The notes below the pieces were generated by a model. That model was not told the DNA's origin, did no database searches, and was given only the letters and a program-made list of their open reading frames with translations. 64,000 nt of DNA, taken from Micromonospora sediminicola. Its GTDB lineage: Bacteria > Actinomycetota > Actinomycetes > Mycobacteriales > Micromonosporaceae. The position numbers were made by a program, and so were the translations under genes. The stretch is from the NCBI RefSeq assembly GCF_900089585.1, contig NZ_FLRH01000003.1, positions 4,579,123-4,643,122 of the forward strand. Direction: 5' to 3'. This document shows positions 17,069-25,486 of the stretch, piece after piece. Positions within the stretch are counted from its first letter, which is position 1; each line of letters starts with the position of its first letter.

Positions 17069-19141
17069 TCAGTCGGACGAGGGGGTGAGGCGTACGCGGC
17101 GCAGCAGTTGCGCGTTGAGCGCCACGACGATGGTGGAGGCGGACATCAGCACCGCGCCGACGGCGGGGCTCAGGGTGAGGCCCGCCCAGGCCAGCACACC
17201 GGCGGCCAGCGGGATGGCCACGACGTTGTAGCCGGCGGCCCAGGCGAGGTTCTGCACCATCTTGCGGTAGGAGGCACGGGAGAGCCGGATCACGCCGGTG
17301 ACCCCGCGCGGGTCGGACGAGGCCAGGACCACCCCGGCGGACTCGATGGCCACGTCGGTGCCGGCGCCGATGGCGATGCCGACGTCGGCGCGGGCCAGGG
17401 CGGGGGCGTCGTTGACCCCGTCGCCGACCATGGCCACCCGCAACCCCTGTGCCCGTAGCTCGGCCACCGCACGGTCCTTGTCGGCGGGGAGAACCTCCGC
17501 GAACACCTCGTCCACGCCGGGCCGGAAGCCCAGGTCGGCGGCGACCGCCTCGGCGACCGGACGGGCGTCTCCGGTGATCATGGCGATCTTCCGGACGCCC
17601 TGCTCGCGCAGCTCCGTGATGGCCTGGCGGGCCTCCGGGCGCACCTCGTCCTCGAGCGCGAACGCGCCGACCGGTTCGGGGCGGCCGTCGGCGGGCAGCC
17701 GTACGAGGTGCAGGACCGCGGCGCCCCGCGCCGACCAGCGGGCGCTGGCGGCGTCGAGCTCGGCGGGCACGGTGGCGTCGAGTTCCCGCAGCAGGGCGGG
17801 GCCGCCGACGGCGTAGGGGGTGCCGTCGACGACGGCCCGCACGCCCCGACCGGTCAGGGACCGGAAGTCGCGGGCCGGGGGCGTCGGTCCGCGGTCGTGC
17901 GCGGCGGCGGTCAGGGCGCGCGCGAGGGGATGCTCGCTGTCGGCCTCGACGGCGCCGGCGATACGCAGGACGTCGTCCTCGGCGTGTCCGGCGGTGGCGG
18001 CGACGGCGGTGAGGGTGTGTGCGCCCCGGGTGAGGGTGCCGGTCTTGTCGAACAGCACCGCGTCCACGCCCCGCATGCGTTCGAGGGCGGTCCGGTCCTT
18101 GACCAGGATGCCGGCTCTGGCGGAGACGGCCGTCGACAGCGCGATCACCAGCGGGATGGCCAGCCCGAGGGCGTGCGGGCAGGCGATGACCAGGACGGTG
18201 ACGGTCCGGACCACGGCCTGGTCGAGGTCGCCGAGCGCCCACCAGGTGCCGAAGGTGATCAGCGCCGCGGCGGTGGCGAGGTAGAACAGCCAGGCGGCGA
18301 AGCGGTCGGCGAGCACCTGCGCCCGGCCGGCGGAGCTCTGGGCCTCGGCGACGAGCCGGCCGATGCCCGCGAGGGCGGTGTCCTCGCCGACGGCGTCGAC
18401 GCGTACCCGCAGGGTGGAGTCGGTGGCCACGGTGCCGGCGACCACCCGGTCCCCGGCGGCGCGGGGCACCGGCCGGGACTCCCCCGTGATCATCGACTCG
18501 TCCAGCACGGCGGCGCCGTCGACGATCCGCCCGTCGGCCGGCACCCGGCCACCGGAGCGCACCAGCACCACGTCGCCGACCCGCAGGTCGCCGACCGGGA
18601 CCGGGTGGGCGCGACCGGAGTCGTCGAGGCGTTCGGCGTCGTCGGGCAGCAACGCGGCGAGCGCGGCCAGCGCGCCCTGGGCCTGACCGATGGCCTTCAT
18701 CTCCTGCCAGTGGCCCAGCAACATGATGGTCACCAGCGCCGCCAGCTCCCACCAGAAGTCGAGGCTGAACCCACCGAGGCTGGTGGCCAGGGACGCGACG
18801 TAGGCGACGGTGATCGCCATCGAGATCAGCAGCATCATGCCGGGCGCCCGGTCGCGGACCTCGCGCACACCACCGACCAGGAACGGCCAGCCGCCGTAGC
18901 CGAACACCACCGTGCCGAGCACCGGCCCGACCCAGGTCACGCCGGGGAGGTCCAGCCGGTAGCCGAACCAGTCCATGACCATGTGGCTGGTGGCCACGAT
19001 CGGCACGGTCAGCGCGAGGCTCAGCCAGAACCTGCGCCGGAACTGCTCCGGGTCGTGACCGGCGTGCTTGTCGTGCCCGCCGCCGTGGGCGGCGTGGCCG
19101 CCGTGCTGGTGCCGCCCGTGGTCGGCGTCGTGACGTGTCAT
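17069..19141 (-). CDS. Copper-type P1B ATPase (CopB-like, CPH motif)
   Basis: This 690-aa heavy-metal ATPase begins with a His-rich metal-binding tail (roughly the first 30 residues, HGGHAAHGGGH) instead of an HMA domain. It shows the actuator TGES, the intramembrane CPH motif (Cys about 320), the phosphorylated Asp in DKTGT (about 363), and GDGVND near 571-577. CPH with a His-rich N-terminus is the CopB (P1B-3) pattern, linked to Cu(I)/Cu(II) or silver efflux. The ATG at 19,141 has GGAGG 8 nt upstream. A perfect CsoR-type operator lies 25 bp upstream. Confidence 0.9.
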   Translation of the reverse strand: MTRHDADHGRHQHGGHAAHGGGHDKHAGHDPEQFRRRFWLSLALTVPIVATSHMVMDWFGYRLDLPGVTWVGPVLGTVVFGYGGWPFLVGGVREVRDRAPGMMLLISMAITVAYVASLATSLGGFSLDFWWELAALVTIMLLGHWQEMKAIGQAQGALAALAALLPDDAERLDDSGRAHPVPVGDLRVGDVVLVRSGGRVPADGRIVDGAAVLDESMITGESRPVPRAAGDRVVAGTVATDSTLRVRVDAVGEDTALAGIGRLVAEAQSSAGRAQVLADRFAAWLFYLATAAALITFGTWWALGDLDQAVVRTVTVLVIACPHALGLAIPLVIALSTAVSARAGILVKDRTALERMRGVDAVLFDKTGTLTRGAHTLTAVAATAGHAEDDVLRIAGAVEADSEHPLARALTAAAHDRGPTPPARDFRSLTGRGVRAVVDGTPYAVGGPALLRELDATVPAELDAASARWSARGAAVLHLVRLPADGRPEPVGAFALEDEVRPEARQAITELREQGVRKIAMITGDARPVAEAVAADLGFRPGVDEVFAEVLPADKDRAVAELRAQGLRVAMVGDGVNDAPALARADVGIAIGAGTDVAIESAGVVLASSDPRGVTGVIRLSRASYRKMVQNLAWAAGYNVVAIPLAAGVLAWAGLTLSPAVGAVLMSASTIVVALNAQLLRRVRLTPSSD

Positions 19142-19165
19142 CGGGTCCACCTCCGCACCGAACCT

Positions 19166-19182
19166 ATACCCCTAGGGGGTAT
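19166..19182. promoter_or_regulatory. CsoR-type operator
   Basis: ATACCCC-TAG-GGGGTAT is a perfect 7-bp inverted repeat around 3 bp, matching the A/T-flanked C-run/G-run form of copper-sensing CsoR operators. It is 25 bp upstream of the P-type ATPase start. No csoR gene is present in this window, so the regulator would be encoded elsewhere. Confidence 0.7.
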
Positions 19183-19397
19183 TACGGCAACCATCGACTC
19201 CGACCGGGGATGTTCGGCGGTCACGGATACCCCGCACCGGTACCGGCGTCGCCCGGCGCCCGGCCGCCGGAGCAGGACTACCCGGCACGAGGGACGAGAC
19301 ACGACGGACCAAGGGTCGAACTTTCCGTGCCCGGCGTCCCTGCACACGCGCCTCGGTCAGACGGGAAACCCCGGAGCTACGCGCCGACCCGGTCGGA

Positions 19398-20045
19398 TCA
19401 GCGCCGGGCCGGGGGGCAGTTCGCGCTGGTGAGCCGCACCGTGTACGCGCGGTCGTCGGAGGTGATCCCGGACGGCACGCCGTCGAAGTGGGTCTCCACC
19501 TTCTCCCAGCCCCGACGCTGCTCGTAGTGCAGGTGCGGCGCGCCGGAGTTCCCGGTACTGCCGACCCGTCCGAGCTGGTCGCCCCGGGCCACCCGCTGGC
19601 CGGCCCGCACCGACGGCGGTTCGAGCAGGTGCAGGTACTGCGTCTCCCACCGTCCACCATGATCGATCTTGACCCAGTAACCGCCGCCCCGCCCCTTCGG
19701 CCCGTCCGGGTCCTGCGGGGTACGACCGCCCAGGGAGCCGTTGATCCCCGCCACGGTGACCGTGCCGGCGGCGGACGCCAGCACCGGGCGGCCCCACGCC
19801 TCACCCGTGGTCGGGAACAGGTCGACGTCGTAGTCGTCGTGCCCGGGATAGGTGGACAACCGCCACGTCTCGCCGCAGGCCACCGGAAGGTGGAAGGCCG
19901 GCCGTGGACCCGGCCGCAGCAGTGGCACCACGACCACCGCGGCGGCGACCAGCGCCGCGAGCACGCCGACGACCGACGCGACGCGGACCGCGCGGCGGCG
20001 CGGGCGGGAGTCGTACGGTCGCTCGGCGGTCATCACGGCGAGCAT
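19398..20045 (-). CDS. M23-family (LytM-type) zinc peptidase, membrane-anchored
   Basis: This 215-aa protein has one N-terminal transmembrane/signal segment (VASVVGVLAALVAAAVVVVPLL, about 22-43). The LytM domain carries the first zinc ligands in the HDDYDVD region (about 69-75) and the HLH motif in SGAPHLHYE (about 168-176). These enzymes cut peptide cross-bridges in peptidoglycan. Two starts four codons apart (20,045 or 20,033) lack a clear ribosome binding site. It is monocistronic. The 215 bp upstream of the ATPase operator carry no gene. Confidence 0.8.
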   Translation of the reverse strand: MLAVMTAERPYDSRPRRRAVRVASVVGVLAALVAAAVVVVPLLRPGPRPAFHLPVACGETWRLSTYPGHDDYDVDLFPTTGEAWGRPVLASAAGTVTVAGINGSLGGRTPQDPDGPKGRGGGYWVKIDHGGRWETQYLHLLEPPSVRAGQRVARGDQLGRVGSTGNSGAPHLHYEQRRGWEKVETHFDGVPSGITSDDRAYTVRLTSANCPPARR

Positions 20046-20170
20046 GTCACGCGCGGGCCCGGTCGTCGCCGCTCCCCCACCCGCCGTTGCGGCCGGCCGA
20101 CCGATCTCGGGCCGGGCCGCCGTCCGACGCCGGCGTCACCGCGGCGGTGACGCCGGCGTCGTCCGCCCGG

Positions 20171-21832
20171 CTAGGGGGTGACCACCCGGCCGCCGAACGT
20201 CACGACCAGGCGGCCGTCGGCCGCGAAGGACCAGCCCAGGGCTCCGGTGTACGAGGAGCACCGGGATCCGTTGGTGCCGGACCAGAACTGGTTCGAGCTG
20301 TCGGAGTTGCCGACGATCCGGTCGTTCGAGCCGCCGTCGCAGGAGGTGTTGTTCCGGAACACCGAGGAGCCGCCGTCGAAGGTGAAGTTGCGCTCGGTGT
20401 TGTCGATGCTGGCGTTGTTCGACACCGTCATCGAGCCGAGGTTGCGGTTGTAGGTGAACCCGTGCTGGCCGTTGCGGTAGGCGATGTTGCCCCGGACGGT
20501 GTGGTTCACCCCGATGTCCTCGCCGCCGAGCTTGAAGCCGTTGCGGTCGCCGTTGCCGGCCTGGCCGCCGTTGCTCAGGGTGCCGTTGTCGTAGGCGAGG
20601 GAGGACTCGATGGTCACCGGGCCGATCGCCCCGGTGTCGTTCTTGGTGTAGAGGTCGTAGCCGTCGTCGATGTTGTGGTGGGACACGGTGTAGCGGAAGA
20701 CGTTCCCCGGGCCGACGGTGAGCTTCGGGGCGAACCCGTCGGCGTCCTCACCGTCGGAGTCGACGTTGTCGTGCGACTCGGTGCTGACGACGAGGTTGTT
20801 CGAGGGCCACTGGTCGCGGGGGGCATTGGCCACCAGTCGGGACAGTTGCAGCCCCGAGTCCCGGTTGTGGCGGGTCACCACCCGCTCGATGATGTTGTTG
20901 TTTCCGGCGAGCAGGATGCCGTTGTCCCCGGCCCGTTCGACGACGAGGCCGCGGATGTGCCAGTACGACCCGCCGATCTGCAGGCCGCGGTTCGCCGGGT
21001 CCTCGCTCTGGGCCGAGAAGTTCAGGACCGGGGTCTCACCGGGGTAGGCGAAGATGTTCTTGCGCGCGCTCGACGTGCCGTTGTTGCCCTGGCCGATGGT
21101 GACGGTCTGCGCGTAGCGGTAGGTGCCCCCGCGCAGCCAGATCGTGCCGCCGGCGGTGATCCGGCCGATCGCGGAGGTGAGCGTCGTCGGGTTCGCCTGC
21201 GTGCCGGCCGCGCCGTCGGTGCCGGTCGGCGCCACGTACAGCACGCCGCCCGACGGTGGCGGCGTGCTCGGCGGCGGGGTGGTCGGCCCGCCGGTGGGCG
21301 GCGGGGTGCTCGGCGGCGGGGTGGTCGCCCCGGGGGCGTACGTCTCGAACTCGGCGACCCTCGGCGTCCCCGTCGCGCTGGTGATCTCGAAGTTGATCTT
21401 TCGGAGCGAGGTGGCGGCGAACGTGACGACCCCCGCTCCGGCGCCACTGGCCAGGACGGCCCCGGTGTCGTTGTTGACGATCCGCCACGAGCCGATCACC
21501 CCGACCGCGCCGGCCGCCTCCCGGACGGCGACCGAGGCCACCGTGGTGGCGGAGCCCCACTTGACCGAGATGCGCCCGGTCGTGCCGACCGGCGACCAGT
21601 AGGTGCCCAGGTCGCCGTCCACCACATTGCCGTAACTGGTGCCGGCAGCCTTGCTGGAGCCGTCGGCGCCGGCTCCGATACTGAGATTCGCAGCATTGGC
21701 GATGATCGATGTTGAATTCGCCGCGTCGAGCGCGCCCGACGCGTACGTCATCGGCAGCACCGCGGCGACCGCGGCGGTGGCCGCGGCGGCGGTGAAGCCG
21801 GCAAGAAATCTGTGTCGCACTACGCTTCTCAC
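20171..21832 (-). CDS. Secreted right-handed beta-helix protein, pectate-lyase-like (PL9/PL1 type)
   Basis: This 553-aa protein has a signal peptide (FLAGFTAAAATAAVAAVLP), then an N-terminal discoidin/CBM-like beta domain (about 40-165), a Pro/Thr-rich linker with repeated TTPPPSTPPP, and a right-handed beta-helix (LYVAPTGTDGAAGTQANP onwards). The long DDGYDLYTKND and NRNGFKLGGE segments match the calcium-binding turns of PL9-like lyases. The GTG at 21,832 has GAGGAGA 5 nt before it. It probably degrades an extracellular polysaccharide. The LacI-type site upstream fits sugar control. Confidence 0.75.
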   Translation of the reverse strand: MRSVVRHRFLAGFTAAAATAAVAAVLPMTYASGALDAANSTSIIANAANLSIGAGADGSSKAAGTSYGNVVDGDLGTYWSPVGTTGRISVKWGSATTVASVAVREAAGAVGVIGSWRIVNNDTGAVLASGAGAGVVTFAATSLRKINFEITSATGTPRVAEFETYAPGATTPPPSTPPPTGGPTTPPPSTPPPSGGVLYVAPTGTDGAAGTQANPTTLTSAIGRITAGGTIWLRGGTYRYAQTVTIGQGNNGTSSARKNIFAYPGETPVLNFSAQSEDPANRGLQIGGSYWHIRGLVVERAGDNGILLAGNNNIIERVVTRHNRDSGLQLSRLVANAPRDQWPSNNLVVSTESHDNVDSDGEDADGFAPKLTVGPGNVFRYTVSHHNIDDGYDLYTKNDTGAIGPVTIESSLAYDNGTLSNGGQAGNGDRNGFKLGGEDIGVNHTVRGNIAYRNGQHGFTYNRNLGSMTVSNNASIDNTERNFTFDGGSSVFRNNTSCDGGSNDRIVGNSDSSNQFWSGTNGSRCSSYTGALGWSFAADGRLVVTFGGRVVTP

Positions 21833-21951
21833 TACGTCTCCTCGGGAGTCGACACGGCCCGGACCTGCGCACAGTCCGGCGCCGCGCATGGCTTCGCGCG
21901 CGCACCCTCGGCCCTGGTCGAGAACCGAAACATCGATGAAACACAGGCTAA

Positions 21952-21963
21952 GAAAGCGCTTAC
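21952..21963. promoter_or_regulatory. LacI-family operator-like palindrome
   Basis: GAAAGCGCTTAC contains the AAGCGCTT palindrome typical of LacI-family sugar repressors. It is about 120 bp upstream of the secreted beta-helix lyase and could control it. The other direction leads to the SCP2-like gene 160 bp away. Confidence 0.45.
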
Positions 21964-22123
21964 CGTCAAGGCAACAGTTGAGATGTGCAGGTTTGTTGCA
22001 CCGCAATCCACCCGTGGTTCGACTTCCGCCGCTCGGCGAGCTTTCCGGAGCAGCAGGCCGGCGTTAGCGCCGCCACCAGGCGGGTAGGCGACGACCCCGC
22101 AGAGTGGCAGCGAGGAGGCACGG

Positions 22124-22480
22124 GTGACGTCGATCGACGCCTTCTTCGACCGTCTGCGCCGCGACGGCGCGGACGACCGTCTCGTCCGGGTCAGCGGCAG
22201 CGTGCGGTTCGACATCAGGGGAGAGCGGGGCCTGCGCCACTGGCGGCTCGACATCGACCGCGGGCGGCTGCGGGTCACCGAGGACGACGGCCCCGCCTCG
22301 GCAGTGATCAGGATGTCCGAGCAGACGGCCGAGGCGCTGGTGGCAGGCGAGATGAACGGACTGGCGGCGATCAACCGGGGGGAGATCATGGTCGACGGGG
22401 ATCTCGCGCTGGCGCTGCGGCTCGGGCGACTGCTACCCGCGCCGGCGGCGAACGGCCGGCACGGTGGAGGCGGCGCGTGA
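22124..22480 (+). CDS. SCP2 sterol-carrier-like protein
   Basis: This 118-aa protein has the SCP2 alpha/beta pattern: IDAFFDRLRR helix, strand RFDIRGERGLRHWRLDI, then the helix EQTAEALVAGEMNGLAAINRGEIMVDGD. It is the standalone lipid-carrier-like form common in actinobacteria. The GTG start follows GAGGAGG. It overlaps the debranching-like gene by 4 bp, so the two products probably act together, although a sterol-carrier fold beside a glycosidase is an odd pair. Confidence 0.7.
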   Translation: MTSIDAFFDRLRRDGADDRLVRVSGSVRFDIRGERGLRHWRLDIDRGRLRVTEDDGPASAVIRMSEQTAEALVAGEMNGLAAINRGEIMVDGDLALALRLGRLLPAPAANGRHGGGGA

Positions 22481-24534
22481 GGGACGTGCCCGGCACGGTG
22501 TCGTGCATCGACGGCAACACCTTCGTCGTGTCCGACAGCAGTGGGGACATCGAGGCGTCGTCGGCCGCGCCGGTGGGATTGTTCGCCGCCGACACGCGGT
22601 ACCTGTCGCGCTGGGTGCTCACCGTCGACGGCGAGCGGATGACCGCCCTCTCCGTGGACGACAGCCAGTACTTCGAGGTGGCGTTCTTCCTCGTACCCGG
22701 CGGCCGGATGGACTACGTCGAGGCCGACGTGTCCGCGATCCGACGACGCCGCATCGGCGCCGACCTCGTGGAGGTCGTCACCGTCTTCAACTACGGCGAG
22801 TCTGATCTGGACCTGTCCGTACGTCTCGAGGTGGACGCCGACTTCGCCGACATCTTCGAGATCAAGTTCGACGTCGGCACGAAGGTGGGCGAGCGCTACG
22901 CCCACGCCGCGCCGGACGAGCTGCGGCTGGGCTACCGTCGGGGCACCTTCCAGCGGGAGATCGTCCTCACGGCCAGTGAACCGGCGACCTTCACACCGGA
23001 ACACCTCCACTTCCCGATCCGGCTGGCCGCCGGATCCAGTTGGACCGTCGAGATACGGGCCGAGATGAGGGCGCTGCGGCCCGACGGCGTCGACCTGCGG
23101 TCCGGGCCCCGGGCCCTCCGGCCCGACGCGTCCACCCTGCCGGACAGCGCACGGGCCTGGGTGTCGGCGGCGCCGACGCTGGACACCGACAGCCCGGTGC
23201 TGCGACAGGTCTACGAGCGCAGCCTGGTGGACCTGGCCGCGTTGCGGTTCGCGCCGCTCTCGCTCGGCGGCGCCACCGTGCCCGCCGCCGGGCTGCCCTG
23301 GTTCATGACCCTCTTCGGCCGGGACAGTCTGCTGACCTGCCTCCAGACGCTACCGTTCACGCCGTCCCTGGCACCGACGACCCTGCGGATCCTCGCCTCG
23401 CTGCAAGGGGCGCGCACCGACGACGTGCTGGAGGAGGATCCCGGTCGGATCCTGCACGAACTGCGGTACGGCGAGTCCGCGGCCTTCGAGGAACAACCGC
23501 ACTCGCCGTACTACGGGACCGTGGACGCCACCCCGCTCTTCCTGGTCCTGCTCGACGAGTACGAGCGGTGGAGCGGTGACGCGGCCCTGGTGTGCGAGCT
23601 GGAACAGGAGGCGCGCGCCGCCCTCGACTGGCTCGACCACCACGCCGACCTGACCGGCACCGGCTACGTCTCGTACGAACGCCGCAACCGGTCCACCGGC
23701 CTGGACAACCAGTGCTGGAAGGACTCCTGGGACAGCATCTCCTACGCCGACGGCCGGCTGCCGGGCTTCCCCAGAGCGACCTGTGAGACCCAGGGCTACG
23801 CCTACGACGCCAAGATCCGCACAGCCCGGCTGGCGCGCACCTTCTGGGGCGACCCGGCCCTGGCCGAGCGCCTGGAGGGCGAGGCGGCGGAGTTGTACGA
23901 CCGGTTCAACCGGGACTTCTGGTTGGCCGATCGCGGCTACTACGCGCTCGCGCTCGACGGCGACGGCACTCCGGTGGACAGCCTGTCCTCCAACATCGGG
24001 CACCTCCTGTGGAGCGGCATCGTCCCACCGGAGCGCGCCGGACGCGTCGCCGAACACCTGATGAGTCCGGCGCTGTTCTCCGGCTGGGGCGTCCGTACGC
24101 TGGCCGAGGGGCAGCGCCGCTACAACCCGCTCGGCTACCACACCGGCACCGTCTGGCCCTTCGACAACTCCTTCATCGCCTGGGGCCTGCGCCGCTACGG
24201 CCTGACCGACGAGGCGGGGCGCATCGCCGAGGGCATCATCCAGGCGGCGGGCTACTTCGAGGGCCGGCTGCCCGAGGCGTTCGGCGGTTTCGACCGCCGG
24301 ACCACCCGGTACCCGGTCCGCTACCCGACCGCCGGCAGTCCGCAGGCCTGGTCCAGCGGCGCGTCGCTGCTCCTCATCCGGACGATGCTCGGTCTGGAGC
24401 CGCACGAGGATCACCTCGCCACCACTCCGGCGCTCCCGCCCGCCTTCGAACGGATCACCCTGCTCGACATTCCCGGCCGCTGGGGCCGGCTCGACGCGTT
24501 CGCGCGCCACCGGCCGGATCGTGCCGAGTCGTGA
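22477..24534 (+). CDS. Glycogen-debranching-like (amylo-alpha-1,6-glucosidase type) (alpha/alpha)6 glycosidase
   Basis: This 685-aa protein has an N-terminal GDE_N-type beta domain (VPGTVSCIDGNTFVVSDSS, about 4-200) and a C-terminal six-hairpin catalytic domain. Landmarks are GLPWFMTLFGRDSLLTCLQ, YYGTVDATPLF (candidate acid in the Asp), and YHTGTVWPFDNSFIAWGL. There is no signal peptide. Relatives act on alpha-glucans or trehalose-type oligosaccharides. The GTG start overlaps the SCP2-like stop. The exact substrate is not identifiable. Confidence 0.8.
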   Translation: MRDVPGTVSCIDGNTFVVSDSSGDIEASSAAPVGLFAADTRYLSRWVLTVDGERMTALSVDDSQYFEVAFFLVPGGRMDYVEADVSAIRRRRIGADLVEVVTVFNYGESDLDLSVRLEVDADFADIFEIKFDVGTKVGERYAHAAPDELRLGYRRGTFQREIVLTASEPATFTPEHLHFPIRLAAGSSWTVEIRAEMRALRPDGVDLRSGPRALRPDASTLPDSARAWVSAAPTLDTDSPVLRQVYERSLVDLAALRFAPLSLGGATVPAAGLPWFMTLFGRDSLLTCLQTLPFTPSLAPTTLRILASLQGARTDDVLEEDPGRILHELRYGESAAFEEQPHSPYYGTVDATPLFLVLLDEYERWSGDAALVCELEQEARAALDWLDHHADLTGTGYVSYERRNRSTGLDNQCWKDSWDSISYADGRLPGFPRATCETQGYAYDAKIRTARLARTFWGDPALAERLEGEAAELYDRFNRDFWLADRGYYALALDGDGTPVDSLSSNIGHLLWSGIVPPERAGRVAEHLMSPALFSGWGVRTLAEGQRRYNPLGYHTGTVWPFDNSFIAWGLRRYGLTDEAGRIAEGIIQAAGYFEGRLPEAFGGFDRRTTRYPVRYPTAGSPQAWSSGASLLLIRTMLGLEPHEDHLATTPALPPAFERITLLDIPGRWGRLDAFARHRPDRAES

Positions 24535-24577
24535 CCGGGCAGCGCCGGCCCGGAACCTTCAGACGTCGCGTCGCGTT

Positions 24578-24802
24578 CTAGCCCAGACTCAGGTTGTGCT
24601 GCTCGAGCGCGTGCTGGATGGTCCGTAGCGCCTTCGGGCCCATGCCGTGCAGCGTGGCCAACTCCGCGCGCGGCACCCCGGCGAGCTCACGCAGGGCCGT
24701 GTAGCCGGCGTCGTGCAACGCGCGCGTCGCCGGCGCACCGATCTTCGGCAGCGTGTCCAGGGGAGAACTCACGCTCTCCATCATGGCCGACGAGGAGGTC
24801 AC
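24578..24802 (-). CDS. Helix-hairpin-helix domain protein
   Basis: This 74-aa protein has two helix-hairpin-helix units (LPKIGAPATRALHDAGY and LATLHGMGPKALRTIQHAL), as in the C-terminal domain of RNA polymerase alpha and DUF4332-like proteins. It likely binds DNA or another protein without sequence specificity. GTG at 24,802 or the ATGs at 24,784/24,781 could be the start; none has a strong ribosome binding site. It is convergent with the debranching-like gene. Confidence 0.65.
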   Translation of the reverse strand: MTSSSAMMESVSSPLDTLPKIGAPATRALHDAGYTALRELAGVPRAELATLHGMGPKALRTIQHALEQHNLSLG

Positions 24803-24817
24803 GTACGCGTTCCTGAT

Positions 24818-25486
24818 TCAGTCGTCCGGCGAACCCGGGCTGACCAGGCCCGTCTCGTAGGCGACCACGACGGCCTGGACCCGGTCGCGCAGACCGAGCT
24901 TGGCGAGGATCCGGGCGACGTGGGTCTTCACGGTCGCCTCGGACAGGTGCAGCGCGCCCGCGAGTTCGGCGTTGCTCAGACCACCGGCGAGCAGGCGCAG
25001 GACCTCCGTCTCGCGGGGGGTCAGCGTGGCCAGATCACGGTGCACGGTCACCGTGTGCGGATCCGGGCGGGCGAAGCGGCGCACCAGGCGGCGGGTGATG
25101 GCGGGCGCGAGCAGCGCGTCACCGTCCTGCACCATCCGTACGGCCGCGACCAGGTGCTCCGGCGTCACGTCCTTGAGCAGGAATCCGCTGGCGCCGGCCG
25201 CGAGCGCGGCGTAGACGTACTGGTCCAGGTCGAAGGTGGTGAGGATGATGATCCTCGGCGCCGCGGCGGCCCCGGTGAGGATGCGGCGGGTGGCCTCCAG
25301 ACCGTCGACCTCCGGCATGCGCACGTCCATCAGCACGACGTCGGGCCGGGTCCGCCGGACCGCGTCCACCGCCTCCGCGCCGGTTGCCGCCTCGGCCACC
25401 ACGTCCACCCCGCCGGCGGCGAGGATCATCCGGAACCCGGTGCGCACCAGCGCCTGGTCGTCGGCGACCACCACCCGCACCGTCAT
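24818..25486 (-). CDS. NarL/LuxR-family response regulator
   Basis: This 222-aa protein has a receiver domain with phospho-acceptor Asp54 (VVLMDVRMPEVDG) and conserved Asp9-Asp10, and a C-terminal LuxR HTH (LTPRETEVLRLLAGGLSNAELAGAL). The ATG at 25,486 overlaps the histidine kinase stop (ATGA). It is transcribed with its kinase and divergent from the ABC exporter it probably regulates. Confidence 0.93.
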   Translation of the reverse strand: MTVRVVVADDQALVRTGFRMILAAGGVDVVAEAATGAEAVDAVRRTRPDVVLMDVRMPEVDGLEATRRILTGAAAAPRIIILTTFDLDQYVYAALAAGASGFLLKDVTPEHLVAAVRMVQDGDALLAPAITRRLVRRFARPDPHTVTVHRDLATLTPRETEVLRLLAGGLSNAELAGALHLSEATVKTHVARILAKLGLRDRVQAVVVAYETGLVSPGSPDD

